From: Megalopta genalis
Lineage: Eukaryota; Arthropoda; Insecta; Hymenoptera; Halictidae
Direction: 5' to 3'
Assembly (NCBI RefSeq): GCF_051020955.1
Contig: NC_135016.1
Location: forward strand, 29,173,131 to 29,237,130
Length of the DNA: 64,000 nucleotides
The notes under the pieces were generated by a model. It made no database searches, had not been told where the DNA came from, and worked only from the letters and a program-made list of their open reading frames with translations. Below are positions 1 to 11,285 of the stretch, in pieces. Numbering within the stretch: position 1 is the first letter of the stretch; each line of letters starts with the position of its first letter. The translations under genes and the position numbers were made by a program.

Positions 1-30
1 ACGATTCTTCAGACATTATAATATTTATTT

Positions 31-445
31 AACATTAATTTGATAAATATTGCAATTAAAAATTAATATTTAATATTATCTAGTATTAATTTAATAAATA
101 TGATAATTACAAAATTAGCATCTAATGTTATCTAATATTAATTTAATAAATATTATAATTACAAAATTAGCATCTATATATATAATGTCATCTAATATTA
201 ATTTAATAAATATTATAATTACAAAATTAGCATCTAATGTTACCTAATATTAATTTAATAAATATTATAATTATAAAATTAGCATCTGATATTATCTAAT
301 ATTAATTTAATGAATATTATAATTATAAAATTAGCACCTAATTAATTTAAGAAATATTACAATTATTAAATTAGTATTTAATATTATCCAATATTAATTT
401 AATACATATTATAAAATTATTAAATTATTATTCAACATAATTTAA
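31..445. repeat. AT-rich minisatellite, about 52-bp unit, 8 copies
   Basis: Eight imperfect head-to-tail copies of a unit built around AATATTAATTTAATAAATAT followed by an AATTAGCATCTAAT-type stretch. Copies begin near 31, 82, 134, 194, 246, 298, 340 and 390, so most are 50-52 bp apart; one is 60 bp (extra TATATA) and one about 42 bp. Confidence 0.85.
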
Positions 446-1773
446 TAATAATAAATAATTATTAATATTAATTTCAATGTTGTTATCATAGTCCGCATTT
501 GTGAGAAAAATGAGGAGATCAAATACGCAACAGCAACCATATTAAATAAATCTAAAATTACGATTTTATCACTGCGTACACAGTAAACGAATTATCTATA
601 ATAAAATTAGAAACAAAACTGAATGAATTCAATATAGCACCGTTCTACTATTCGTTAAATTAACAGCAAAATGAATCATCTAATTTCTATTTCTTGTAAT
701 TATTGCAGGGAGCATTTACTGTTCGTTGTTGCTCAGCTTCGAAAAGTCTAAGTTACCCCGTTCTTCGACCCCGCCGACTAATGGTGCTAATTATAAATTA
801 AAGTAATGTTCGCACGAAGTTCAAAATAAATAGCAGATCACCGATAGGCATTCCGAAAACAGCCGGTGCGTTCGTATCGGTCGCATGCGCCGGGCTCGTT
901 AGCTCGAACTAACTGGAAACTGTTGACGTCATTATTCACGGATGACGAAGCAAGCCGGCTTATCGATGCCGCGGGAAGTCGAATTTCTAATTTTAGGAGT
1001 TCCCCGCGCGCCCTGGAACGCCGCGGCGCACTATCGCGGGCCGTAAAGCGGTATCGAATTCAGGGAAACGTTTCGAGTCGCGTGACAACGAGCAGGGCTC
1101 GGGCACACCCTGCGTACGCTCCTGCGGTCGTCGGATGGAAAATAAAATCGGGGAGACACGTACGCGGGACGGTCGGATTAAAGATTAAAGGATTTAAGGG
1201 GAAACGGGAAAAGCTGCGAGTAGCCGGGCCCGCTAATGATACCAAAGAGAATTCCCATGAACGTTCATCGTCGTTGGATTCCGTTTAACTTCGTGACACA
1301 CTCGGTTTCCCTCTGATCTTAATCGGAACTTTCCAAGATGTCCACTTAGCCGGAATTAAAGAGTTTACGTGGCCGCCGAAGGAAATCGAATTTTCGTTCG
1401 GCCCGAGCTCGCCGTCAGCGTTATTTTAATACCGAGATGCGATCTACGACTTCTGTCCTTGCGATCCATTTAGCGACCACTCAAATCATAATCAAAATTT
1501 AATTTGCATTGACCGAAGGCCACCCGTTCGAGCGTTCCATTAAAGAAACGCGAAGTGACCACCGAACGTCGTGGAAAATTATGGATTAATTCAGACGACG
1601 AACGTTGTTTAACTTTTTCTTAGCTGATCCGCGATTCTTTGTTGGGCAACAATTACGCGATAGCTCTCGTGAAACTGTTCGTTAATTCAATTACAAGTTG
1701 ATATCTCGATTGATGTTGCAATAACATTCTCTAGAGGATTGTACGTGAACTACAATTTAATTTGATTGATATT
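446..1773. other. No recognisable gene; AT-rich then GC-richer single-copy DNA
   Basis: AT-rich to about 700, then CpG-replete between about 870 and 1260. A 140-codon open frame at 866-1288 (+) is basic, resembles no family I know, and is overlapped on the other strand by another open frame, so I do not call it coding. Confidence 0.5.
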
Positions 1774-2140
1774 TTAACACTATGCCGTCCGCGCAGATCT
1801 TAGATATGATACTTTTGTTTGACGCCGGCATATTAGCTTGGAAATTTTAGATTTTAAACAGGATTTCGAAGATGGCGGTAATATAAATTCCTAAAATTTT
1901 AGTAATAATAATAATTTTAGTTATATATAATAATTAATTTTAATAATAATAAATTCCAAGAATTTTCATACTTAATTCTTAGTTAAATAAGCACAATGCT
2001 ATAGTTAGTTTGCTGCCTTTTAACACCCAAGAAATATAGTTCAAATGTTATTTCAGTTTTTTCAAATGGCACCAAAGTGGCATACAGCAGATAGTTTTTG
2101 CATGGCACCAGCGTGGTGCCACCGGACGGCATAGTGTTAA
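1774..2140. mobile_element. TTAA-flanked non-autonomous element, family E copy 1
   Basis: Bounded by TTAA at 1774-1777 and 2137-2140. Terminal inverted repeats read CACTATGCCGTCCG at the left and its complement at the right. A stem-loop palindrome, GGCACCA-gcg-TGGTGCC, sits at 2104-2120, 16 bp inside the right TTAA; a decayed second one starts at 2068. A second, inverted copy is at 55369-55695. TTAA target sites are the hallmark of piggyBac transposition; no transposase is encoded here. Confidence 0.85.
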
Positions 2141-2632
2141 TAACGTTTTATGCGTATTCTATGCACCTAATCGTACATTTTAGAAGTTCATACGATGTTA
2201 GATATACAATCGTTAATAAAAGTGGGTCGTTCTAATGTGACTCGCGTAAAATCAAGTGTAACAATTATTTTTCTGCAAGTATACGTTCGGTGAACATTGG
2301 CTCTGTTATTTATTCGAGAAAAATATTCCGGAAATGGGCGGTCTAAAAGCGTGCGTGTTTAGAGGCCATTAAGTAGCGGCTGTGACGCGAACACGTTTCT
2401 GCGTGGGATTGTGAAAGTGATTTAGAAACATACCTCCGCAGTTTGCGTTCAAAGGGGAAGCCAGAAATTTATGTGGCATAATGAAAACATTCTTTTCTCG
2501 ATTACCGCAGGCCGGCAATGTATTTAGCATACAGATCATACGTATTATGAATTATGATCGCAATTACGATGATAACAGCTTAATAAGATCTTCTCCTCTT
2601 ATCCAACAATTTACTGGAGTTTACAATGGTTT
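2141..2632. other. No recognisable feature
   Basis: Mixed-composition sequence with no long open frame and no repeat matching elsewhere in the window. GAGTTTACAATGGTTT at 2617-2632 is the left direct repeat flanking the next element. Confidence 0.5.
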
Positions 2633-3086
2633 ACGCGATGCAGATCGAAGTTTCCTAACAATTTAAAGATAGGAAAGTATATTTTTCTCTGCCGAAGAAT
2701 TTGATTTCGCACACAATTTTTTATGTAAAAGATCTTCGATTCTCGATTATGTTTCCAGAATCCCGAACTTCTGCCACGCGTGACTGAAGATAAAGATCTT
2801 CTCTGCGACTGGATAACTTTTTTTTAGAAATATAAGAATTTTAAAATCTATTCGAATGATCAAGCACGCATATTTTTTGATCGAACGAATTTCGCTATTG
2901 ATTTAAAGACAGTAAAATGTATTTTTCTATTCCGAAAAATTTGATTTCTTCATGTTTCCAATATTCGTGCAAATACAGCGCTCATTGAAGCGCACTCTTC
3001 TTCTACTAGATCCCCATCGGACAAAATTGAACAAAAGAAGAACATTGCAGCCAGCGCAATAATTATTAGCGACTTACAGGAAGCTT
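2633..3086. mobile_element. Dispersed repeat R, copy 1, flanked by 16-bp direct repeats
   Basis: About 455 bp closely matching 7585-8034 and 8190-8645. The flanks are GAGTTTACAATGGTTT (2617-2632) and GAGTTTACAATAGTTT (3087-3102), which agree at 15 of 16 positions and look like a long target-site duplication. Long duplications fit retroposition better than mariner, piggyBac or hAT transposition. No terminal inverted repeats and no coding potential are visible. Confidence 0.6.
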
Positions 3087-3187
3087 GAGTTTACAATAGT
3101 TTGCTTTGACACGTTCCAAAATTTTTAAGTCACGATTATTGACGTTATAAAAATATACTAAATAGAGGCAATTTTTCATTGGATGTA

Positions 3188-3712
3188 TTGGGTTAACAAC
3201 TAAGTAATTGCCGATTTCAGTTATAGATGTCTCTCACTCCCATTTTTATGATATCCGTAAATGTTATATTATAAAATTAGTATTATTATGTTATTTTTTA
3301 TTATCCGTGAATGTTAGCAACTGGAGAAATTGAATGCAGCGGTCAAGGAAAAGCGACCAGAATTGGTCAATCGTAAAGGTGTCATTTTCCATCAGGTCAA
3401 TGCTGTACTATCAATGCTGTACTTCTACTAGGCCGCACATGTCTTTGTCCTCTCGGCAAAAATTCATGGATATTTGTTGGGAATTGATGTTAAAACTTTT
3501 AGTGATGATGACGCTGTAAAATCTCACTTAACTCAGTTTTTGGTCGAAAAGGATCAGACTTTCTACGAGCGTGGAATTTTCAAGTTGTCGGAGAGATGGC
3601 AAAAGGTCATCGAACAAAATGGAAAATACATTACAGATTAAACTTCATTCCAAGCAAAAAAAAAATTTTTATTTTATTGAACAAATCGGCAATCACTTAG
3701 TTGCCAACCCAA
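3188..3712 (+). mobile_element. Internally deleted mariner element, copy 1
   Basis: Terminal inverted repeats start TTGGGTTAACAACTAAG at 3188 and end CTTAGTTGCCAACCCAA at 3712. TA dinucleotides flank both ends (3186-3187 and 3713-3714), the Tc1/mariner target duplication. The 525-bp element keeps the 5' end and about 130 bp of leader, then jumps to the last third of the transposase. The junction (just before CAACTGGA at 3318) is the same as in the copy at 15854-16438, so one deletion derivative was amplified, presumably by an intact mariner elsewhere. Termini resemble those of mellifera-type mariners of bees and wasps, from memory. Confidence 0.88.
3318..3641 (+). pseudogene. mariner transposase C-terminal relic, broken
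   Basis: Starting at CAACTG (3318) the frame reads a mariner C-terminal block: a QLEKLNAAVKEKRPELVNRK-like lead, then HQ, then the end LSERWQKVIEQNGKYITD before TAA at 3639-3641. Mariners carry a D,D34D triad. Here the second catalytic Asp (normally in HQDNARPH) reads Val, an insertion of about 25 bp follows it with an in-frame stop, and about 80 bp holding the SPDLAPS block with the third Asp is gone. The DNA-binding N-terminus and first Asp are absent because of the element's internal deletion. It cannot be functional. Confidence 0.88.
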
Positions 3713-3881
3713 TAGCTTATTGCCAGGTAACATTTTCATAAGTTTTGCAGAAGGTAACGAGAAATGTTTAACTAGAATCAAAATAGTAGAATGTTACTTG
3801 TACAGATTAAACTTCATTCCAAGTAAAAAAAAATTTTTTATTTCATTGAACAAATCGACAATTACTTAGTTGCCAACCCAA
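3713..3881 (+). mobile_element. Extra mariner 3' end plus a 90-bp shared flank
   Basis: Directly after the mariner comes about 90 bp (3714-3802) that also adjoins, in reverse complement, the 3' end of the other mariner copy (15766-15853). A second mariner 3' end follows (about 3803-3881), ending TTAGTTGCCAACCCAA and flanked by TA. Two 3' termini in tandem around a shared spacer suggest nested insertion or aberrant end use. Confidence 0.75.
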
Positions 3882-6594
3882 TATATAATAAAAATTGGTG
3901 AAAGTCGCCGGAGAAAACTTTTTTATCAAAGTTTGGACATTCAGATCCGTAATCTGAACTCCCGGAAACGTGGAGATACCAATTTTTGTGTGAAAATCAA
4001 ATCATTTCTTCAACTGCCCGTCCGCCATACTAGGTCCGCAATTTTGTTCATTGAAATTTGAAATTCAGCTTCGCAATCGGCGATCGTGGAAACCTTTACA
4101 CGGAAGAAATATTCAATGAAATCCGTCAACGACTGACATCATGGACCATGATTTCGGGCTTCTGTGCGGCGTTGCGCGGCGTCCTAAAGCAACGCTGCGC
4201 TGCCCGAAAATCAGGAAGTACATTTCGGCGGGCATTGTTTCGGTCTGGAAACGGGAGAAACCACGACCTAGGACGCGGGCGAAGGCTGGCCATTCAGGCG
4301 ACGTTGAAAAAGGTTGAAACGGCGAAGAAGGAGCCCGGCTCGCCGGTAGAACAATCCGAGCGACGTCTCGGTCGCAACCCCTAAAAGGGTGAGACGGAAT
4401 CCCCGAGAGCGTATCCCGGCGGCAGCAAAGCCACGCGACGTCGGGACATAATTGGCCGTAGAATTAGCAAAGGGGTTTCGTTGTTCCCCGTCTTGCGTGC
4501 GGTGGACCACCGAAAGGACCGACTACCGCCCCTCCGCGCCCCTCCCGTCAGTCACTCCCGTTCCGCCGATCCGTAGAGTCACGGAAATTTCGAAAACGAG
4601 GAGAATGGAAATGGACACGTGGACGCCGACGTCCTCGTCTAAATGGTTTAGCGAATTACGCCGAGCCGAGATTGGATTTGACTTTCGTGGCTTTGCCACG
4701 GAGCCGGCCGCCTCCCCGGCGGGGAAGGGATGCTCGGCTGACAGAAAAGAGTTTTCGACTTTCCTGCTTAACCAATTTGCCAAAATGTCCTCCTCCCCGG
4801 GCGCACGGAGATTGCGGGGACGAAACGGGTTCGGCGCGCGTGACAGCCTCGAACTCGCGTGTCCGATTTGCTCCGAGGTTCGAGGGGTGGGAACGTCGCG
4901 TGACACCTAACTCCCGATTATACCTTCCGCAGGAATTACTGGAATTTTTCGGCACTCGTTCCAGCCATGAAAGGGCTTCGATTCGTTCGAAAAGGTAATT
5001 TTTTACTTTGAAAATACCCTGCGCTGCGACGATCGTTTTTCTACAGGAGGACGTGCCGGTATTTTCCCGCCAAACTGCGCGAGCTTGATCTAAAGACCGA
5101 AAGAAGAAGTATATTACAGAGACATAAACAAAAAGATGGAACAAGTTGGTAGAAAATTTCACTTTTTATTCGTACAATCTGTCTAATGACGTTTAGAAAA
5201 ATTGATTTCATTAATACAATAATATGGATTGTGTATAGGAACTACCCCTATGGACAGTATGCACTAAAAAGATATATTTACAAAGTTTATATTTACAACT
5301 TGAAATTAGTGGTTGCATGTTATATTACTAACTGTTCTATTTTTTTTATTTTTTTAGAGTCCACAGTCTATTTTTCATGTTTTCAATCTTGAAGTGTTGC
5401 CGATACCGTGAAGTAAATTTTTTGCCAGTTTGTTGTATTGTGCCTACTTTGTGCCAACTGTAGGATAATAATATTTCTTCGCAGAAAATATAATAAGATA
5501 CAGTTAAAACGCGCCTTGTGAATAATAAATATACTAAAATGTATACTAAAAAAGGCGCCTTAAATATCAATACCAATCTTGGAAACTTTCCAATGTATCT
5601 TAGAAATCGAACACGTAGTAGAAAACATATCAACCGTACACTTCGTTGTTAAAAATTAAATAAAAACATAATAATCGCGTATCTCTGTGACATACGAAGA
5701 GGAATCCTTTCGACTTTTCCATGCCGTATGCACGAAGTCCGTAGTCTAGTTTCGACGAGAACCAACATTTGACCTTGCGTTTCGTGAAATAAATTGCTTG
5801 GGGTCCGTGGTCGACGGTTGCCGCGGTCAAGAAGATGACGGACAAGAAGTAAACGACAGGGAATAACGGAGAGATGTTTTGGGTAACTCCCGAGATTCGG
5901 GACGTATCGGTCTGTCATCCGCAAGATGTGATCCGGGTAGAATGGTCTCGCGGCAAATATCCTCAAATTGCGTGCAAATATCTCCTGTATCGGATCTTCA
6001 GGTGGATTTCCGCGCAGGGGTGGTTATCCGCAGGGGGTTCAGCGAAATAGAAACGGCGAAAATATCGGAGGGTCTTCGACTGCTGTAATGCCTTTCGATT
6101 TCTCGCGTGTAAACATTATTCCCCGCTGAGCCTCGTGTTGCCGGCTAGAAAAACTGTATCCCCGGCTTTCGTTAATAATCGAAACACGTTCCTGAACAGC
6201 AATAAATACATGAGTAGACACGCTCTCCGGTCAAGATAATTGCGGTATAACCGCTCCGAGAGTTACTTTATCTCTCGGTTCTCCTTCAGACCGGCGGCTT
6301 TCCGCCGCGAAATAAGAAAAACAGCTTTTCCTCTGATCCGATAAGGTGTAAGAAATTCAAGGCTTTATGAATGTTTGTTGTTTACTACAATGTTATAAGC
6401 AAAAGTTGGAGATAGAAAATTGATAACGGAACACATTACGCGTTGCGTCGATTATTTTCTATCGTGATCCTAAGATTCTACCAGAATATTTTGTGATTAA
6501 CAAATAAGATTTTATTATTATCGAATTATCATTATTATCGAATAGATGTCCGATCGAATACAAATTTAGGCTAAACTTTTCCACGGGGGGTTCT
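3882..6594. other. No recognisable gene; GC-rich block 4060-4990, then AT-rich
   Basis: The 4060-4990 block is CpG-replete and open in several frames on both strands at once (4058-4384 and 4452-4910 plus; 4523-4906 and 4656-5162 minus). This follows from few AT-rich stop codons; none of the translations matches a family I know. 5160-5640 is AT-rich with poly-T runs; 5650-6330 is mixed. A short near-duplicate motif (TTATTATCGAAT) occurs at 6514-6543. Confidence 0.45.
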
Positions 6595-6906
6595 ACTTTT
6601 TTGACTTTCTAGTATACGTTCCAATGAATTTTGTCGAGAAAAGAGGTAAGCTTTCCCTTAAAGGTTATGTCAAGGTTAAAACTACGTTGAAAAGTTAAAA
6701 AGGGTAAAGCTGCGTCTGTGGACTGAGTACGCATCGATATGGCACCCTGATCTGTCAAAAAAGCTGGAAATTCAAATTTGGACACGCATAACTTTTTAAC
6801 ATATTAACTGAGGACTTATTTGAATTGCATTCCTTGGTTCAAGACTTCGATTTTTGGACTATTCTCGACAAAATCCATTTGAATGTACACTGGAAAATCA
6901 AAAAGT
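6595..6906. mobile_element. Foldback element with about 45-bp inverted ends
   Basis: Left arm TTTTTTGACTTTCTAGTATA (from 6595) through GAATTTTGTCGAGAA is complementary, with about 20% mismatch, to the right arm ending near 6906 (TCTCGACAAAATCC...AATCAAAAAGT). The 312-bp unit has no coding capacity. Class unassigned; no clear target duplication was seen. Confidence 0.65.
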
Positions 6907-7455
6907 TAGAAACTCCTAAAGATTAACCAAGATTTATCTAGATAACAATGTATTCGAATAAAAATACGTCTCTATAAGAAGTTCCATATTATTTGAATAA
7001 GAACTTATTTGTACAGGAATCAACGTGGAAAATAATTAATTTGAATCAAAATTATAGAATACAGCGTTTTCCCATTATATTCGCATTGTTGTTCGAATAA
7101 TTTTGCAATCTCTGTTCGAACAACTTACTCCAATAAAAGATGAAGAATTGTTCTACAAAATCTAACCGATAGCATCTCAGACAAAAATTGTGCTTGGAAC
7201 AGATATTTTTTACGAAGCTTAGATCTATAAATTTTGCTTAGATCCCCCACGCTCACGGCCACTGTATTTCCCTATAAAAATGAATGTCGTGCTTCACAAA
7301 ACTGCAGTATCATCTTTCAATAGCAACTTCAGCGTCGAACACTGAGTACGGTCCCCATAAATCGTCGTCCAAAGACAAGGATTAACTGTATGAAACCGAT
7401 AAATTCCACGTGGAAGCCACTGGTTAATCCCACAACAAGAACCGAGTTATCCCCT
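6907..7455. other. AT-rich sequence without recognisable features
   Basis: Rich in TTCGAATA-type words (7050-7140). No open frame of note and no repeat partner found in this window. Confidence 0.4.
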
Positions 7456-8060
7456 CGCAAAAAATATCGCGCACACGTGACGAAAGCTAAGAATCTTCTC
7501 TGCGACCGAAAGATTCTTTTTACGAGTGCGAACATTTTGGAAACAATTCGAACGGTCGAATACTTTACGCAGATTTTCTAATCGATGCAGATCGAGGTTT
7601 CCTAACAATTTAAAGATCGGAAAGTATATTTTTCTCTGCCGAAGAATTTGATTTCGCACAAAATTTGTTACGTAAAAGATCTTCGATTCTCGATTCTGTT
7701 TCCAGAATCCAGAACTTCTGCCACGCGTGACGGAAGCTAAAGATCTTCTCTGCGACTGGATGACTTTTTTTTAGAAATATAAGAATTTTAAAATCTATTC
7801 GAATGATCAAGCACGCATATTTTCTGATCGAACGAATTTCGCTATTGATTTAAAGACAGTAAAATGTATTTTTCTATTCCGAAAAATTTGACTTCTTCAT
7901 GTTTCCAATATTCGTGCAAATACAGCGCTCATTGAAGCGCACTCTTCTTCTATATTCCCATCGGACAAAATTGAACAAAAGAAGAACACTGCAGCCAGCA
8001 CAATAATTATTAGCGACTTACAGGAAGCTTGATGAAGCAACTTTGTATCCCGTTGTGTAT
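7456..8060. repeat. 605-bp tandem duplication, unit 1 (contains repeat R copy 2)
   Basis: Unit starts CGCAAAAAATATCGCGCACA at 7456 and recurs at 8061, a 605-bp shift with only a few per cent divergence. It includes repeat R (7585-8034). Short open frames in each unit translate alike only because the DNA is duplicated. High similarity suggests a recent tandem event, or unequal exchange between flanking copies. Confidence 0.85.
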
Positions 8061-8672
8061 CGCAAAAAATATCGCGCACACCTGACGAAAGCTAAGAATC
8101 TTCTCTGCGACCGAAAGATTCTTTTTTCGAGTGCGAACATTTTTTTTGGAAACAATTCGAACGATCGAATACTTTACGCAGATTTTCTAATCGATGCAGA
8201 TCGAGGTTTCCTAATAATTTAAAGATCGGAAAGTATATTTTTCTCTGCCGAAGAACTTGATTTCGCACAAAATTTGTTACGTAAAAGATCTTGGATTCTC
8301 GATTCTGTTTCCAGAATCCAGAACTTCTGCCACGCGTGACGGAAGCTAAAGATCTTCTCTGCGACTGGGTGACTTTTTTTTAGAAATATAAGAATTTTAA
8401 AATCTATTCGAATGATCAAGCACGCATATTTTCTGATCGAACGAATTTCGCTATTAATTTAAAGACAGTAAAATGTATTTTTCTATTCCGAAAAATTTGA
8501 CTTCTTCATGTTTCCAATATTCGTGCAAATACAGCGCTCATTGAAGCGCACTCTTCTTCTATATTCCCATCGGACAAAATTGAACAAAAGAAGAACACTG
8601 CAGCCAGCGCAATAATTATTAGCGACTTACAGGAAGCTTGATGAAGCAACTTTGTAATCCCGTTGTGTATCG
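8061..8672. repeat. 605-bp tandem duplication, unit 2 (contains repeat R copy 3)
   Basis: Second unit, ending in ATGAAGCAACTTTGTAATCC and then CGTTGTGTATCG (8641-8672); the corresponding end of unit 1 is 8035-8062. Differences are scattered point changes plus an 8-bp poly-T expansion near 8143. No coding evidence. Confidence 0.85.
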
Positions 8673-8680
8673 AGCCGTGG

Positions 8681-8717
8681 CGCGGCGAGGCGAGGCGAGG
8701 CGAGGCGAGGTGAGGTG
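8681..8717. repeat. GGCGA pentanucleotide microsatellite
   Basis: About seven units of GGCGA, the last ones drifting to GGTGA, immediately after the 605-bp duplication. Confidence 0.8.
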
Positions 8718-9256
8718 AGCCTGTCATTGCTGTCTGTTTGACCAAACAGAGGAATCAGCAACCCGGCCTGCTAAACCACGGCTCCGCGACACGCTGTAAC
8801 GAGAGGGTGCCGTTTCCCATGCGGAGAACAGGAGGACCGCTAATGAATCCACCCCCCGTTGACGAACAAGCTCTGCCATTCGAGCCTCCGACGACACAAA
8901 ATAAATTCCGAATGTAAGCATGATAAAAATGGAAGAGCATCGCCCGGTGTGCTTTGTATTCGGCCGGACGAGATTATGAATGGAAATTGGAACTGTTTGC
9001 TTTACCGGGACACCGTGCCACTGATAGCCGCCGGAGTGTTCCGGATGTGTTAATACCTTTGTCAACGGTGCCCGCGGACTCGGATTTCTTGCGGTGATCC
9101 ACATTAATTCCGACCGTACTCTTCAATACTTCTCTCCCGTTACACGAAGCTGCGGGAAATTCCGTCGACAAACCGTGAATTTAACGCGTTTATGCGTTAC
9201 TGCAGTTCGTACAGTCGCGTCGGAAAGTTTACGCGACAACTTCTTTGAAACTACAG
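8718..9256. other. GC-richer sequence without recognisable gene
   Basis: Open frames at 8724-9104 (-) and 8859-9053 (+) overlap in opposite directions, show no known domain and no splice-supported extension. Nothing else seen. Confidence 0.4.
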
Positions 9257-9467
9257 TAATGTCTCTCTAATTGACGCTCGGATTGTCCACGAAAATGGAC
9301 AATCTGGGAAGAGGAGATACGATTATTCGATAGCCTTGCGGTTCGTTTTTATAGTCACGAATTGTCAACAATTATAAAAACGAGTTGTAAGGCTCGAATA
9401 ATCATATTTTCACTTCCCAAATTGTCCACTTTTCTGCACAATCTGTGCGTTAGTTAGGGGGACATTA
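9257..9467. mobile_element. Palindromic foldback element S, copy 1
   Basis: A near-complete palindrome of 211 bp. It starts TAATGTCTCTCTAATTGACG and ends in the complement (GTTAGGGGGACATTA). Arms carry CGGATTGTCC and GAGGAGATACGATTATTCGA; the loop is about 20 bp. Other copies: 9476-9644, 21869-22077 and 36111-36320. The TA at each end could be the target duplication of a Tc1/mariner-like mover. No coding capacity. Confidence 0.85.
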
Positions 9468-9475
9468 TTGTACTA

Positions 9476-9644
9476 TAATGTCTTCCTAAGAGGAGATGCG
9501 ATTGTTCAAGCCTTTTGGCTCGTTTTTATAGTTACCGATTGCCAATAACTATAAAAACGAGCCAAAAGACTCGAATAATTGTATCTCCACTTCCCAAATT
9601 GTCCATTTTTGTGCACAATCTGAGCGTCAGTTAGGGAGACATTA
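9476..9644. mobile_element. Foldback element S, copy 2, with a deleted left arm
   Basis: Starts TAATGTCTTCCTAAG and jumps directly to GAGGAGATGCGATTG, lacking about 40 bp of the left arm that the other three copies keep. The right arm is intact and ends GTTAGGGAGACATTA at 9644. Only 8 bp separate it from copy 1. Confidence 0.8.
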
Positions 9645-9840
9645 CCGTACTTCTCTTTTGTGAATCCAAGCGCAACTAACTCTGTTTTGTACACGGTATT
9701 TTTGTACACGGTCTAGAAAAATAAATTCTGTTTCCTTTTTACAGGATTTTATTCGATTTAGTCCGATTAAGGAAGTTATTTGATTTAAATTTTAAGGGCT
9801 ATTGTTTCCATTTACAATTTCCGCTAACATCTGTTTTCTT
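9645..9840. other. No recognisable feature
   Basis: AT-rich spacer; a small duplicated word (TTTGTACACGG, 9684-9711) is the only structure seen. Confidence 0.4.
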
Positions 9841-10037
9841 ACATGCAGTGCAACGCGATAGTATTCGAACGCTTTTTAAAACGGAATAACTTTTTCATAA
9901 TCGAGTATTGGTTTAACGGTAAGCAGCTGATGAAAATAGAATAATAAAATGCGATTCCTTTAAACGTTCCCTTTAAGAGATTACGAAAAAGTTATTCCGT
10001 GTTAAAGGGCGTTCGATTGCTTTCGTGTCCCGCTGTA
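9841..10037. mobile_element. Foldback element, about 60-bp arms
   Basis: Left arm ACATGCAGTGCAACGCG (9841) through CGGAATAACTTTTTCATAATC pairs with the right arm GATTACGAAAAAGTTATTCC through GGGCGTTCG to CGCTGTAC (about 10037). The inner 37 bp of the arms match best; the outer parts are diverged. About 197 bp, non-coding, class unassigned. Confidence 0.65.
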
Positions 10038-11285
10038 CATATCAGGGCGGTGCTATTGCTCTATGCATATACATATGCTCTATGTATATACACTATGTCT
10101 TTCCACATACCATATTTTAATAATTTATCACGACATCGTGTGCTGTGATAAAATGAAAGTCAAATTTATAACAGTAAAACAGGATAGCAAAATGTATTTG
10201 GAATTGATTAATGAGCGAATAAACGCGTGGGCGACTAGAGCAGCGGTATTTTTCAAGTTTGCAGAAAATAAAAACCTCGATTGCAAACTGTACAAAGATT
10301 ACGTTAAATTTAAACTAGGCTTTTCGTTCTCCAGACTGTACGAGAACATTCGAGGTCGCAGGAAATTGAATTCCAGACGATTTCACAGCTTGTTACCAAA
10401 ACCATCGGAGCACCGTGAAGAGGAGTATAGCGTTTGTCTAGACCTAATCGCGGGTGCTTAGGGAGAAACCAGCGAAAAACAGCGGCGAGCAACGCGGCGC
10501 GGCACGCAGAGGCCATAACTTTCCCCTAAACTCTTTCCATCCGGTCGGTCTTTACGGAGCCCGTTCCTTTTGGTATTCATGGAAACGCCGACAACACGTG
10601 TTCCCGCGCATAAGTCCCGATCGAACGCGAACCGAACGAGTTTCGCGTGAATTTCGAAACGCGTCAGCGTTTTTTCTCGGTGCTGCATCGACGGTAGAAC
10701 GCAAACACCGTCTAGAGCGAAGGGAAAGCACTAGACGCCGAATATGCTCGCGTCCCCGATGCTCTCAGGTGTCTGCGGAGAACCGCCGTCGCTGTCTCCC
10801 TCTGTCCTCCGCGCGGAAACCGTCGGACACGACCACGGATTCCCGACGGTCGTCACCCTCCCGGTGGCATCCCCCACCGAGCGCCCTTCGCCGGCGGACC
10901 CCGAAGGGTAATCATTTGCATATCTGCCGGTCGAACCTATGCGCGCGCGTTCCGCAAAGGGCGGCCAAATTCTATTATCGAACTATGGCATACCGAGCCG
11001 GGGAGCGATCGGTCCGATCGCGAAAAAATAAGGAAACGACGGGAACGGGCTACCGTTTATGGCTCGCGACCGTTAGGGTCCCTCAGACGGTCTCTCATGA
11101 TAGAAAACTGTCTACCACGGAGGTGTGAATATCGATGAAACGAGAGAACGATGGCGAGGGTGTCTGCCAGACAAGAATCGTTTGATACCGTCTGCATTTA
11201 ATCGTGGAGATTTCGTTTTACATGCACTGTACAACCTGAGTGCACTGTGCGATGGGGTAATCGATGCACTGTGTTACATGTGCTA
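10038..11285. other. GC-rich block with unsupported open frames
   Basis: Two open frames deserve mention. 10063-10461 (+, 132 codons; an inner ATG at 10153 would give about 102) looks less biased than most but matches nothing known. 10454-11128 (+, 224 codons) is very Arg/Ser-rich, as expected of CpG-rich non-coding DNA. Neither has a recognised domain, signal or splice context. An octamer-like ATTTGCAT lies near 10914. The block could be exon, promoter or plain intergenic DNA. Confidence 0.35.

Noticed and set aside
4058..5162. Five overlapping open frames on both strands
   Set aside because: Simultaneous openness on both strands reflects low stop-codon density in GC-rich DNA, not coding.
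7610..8419. Two nearly identical 66-codon minus frames (7610-7810 and 8219-8419)
   Set aside because: They are copies within the 605-bp tandem duplication; no domain and no support outside it.
10063..11128. 132-codon and 224-codon plus-strand frames
   Set aside because: No recognisable domain; the longer one has the Arg/Ser-rich composition of CpG-rich non-coding DNA. Transcript evidence would be needed.
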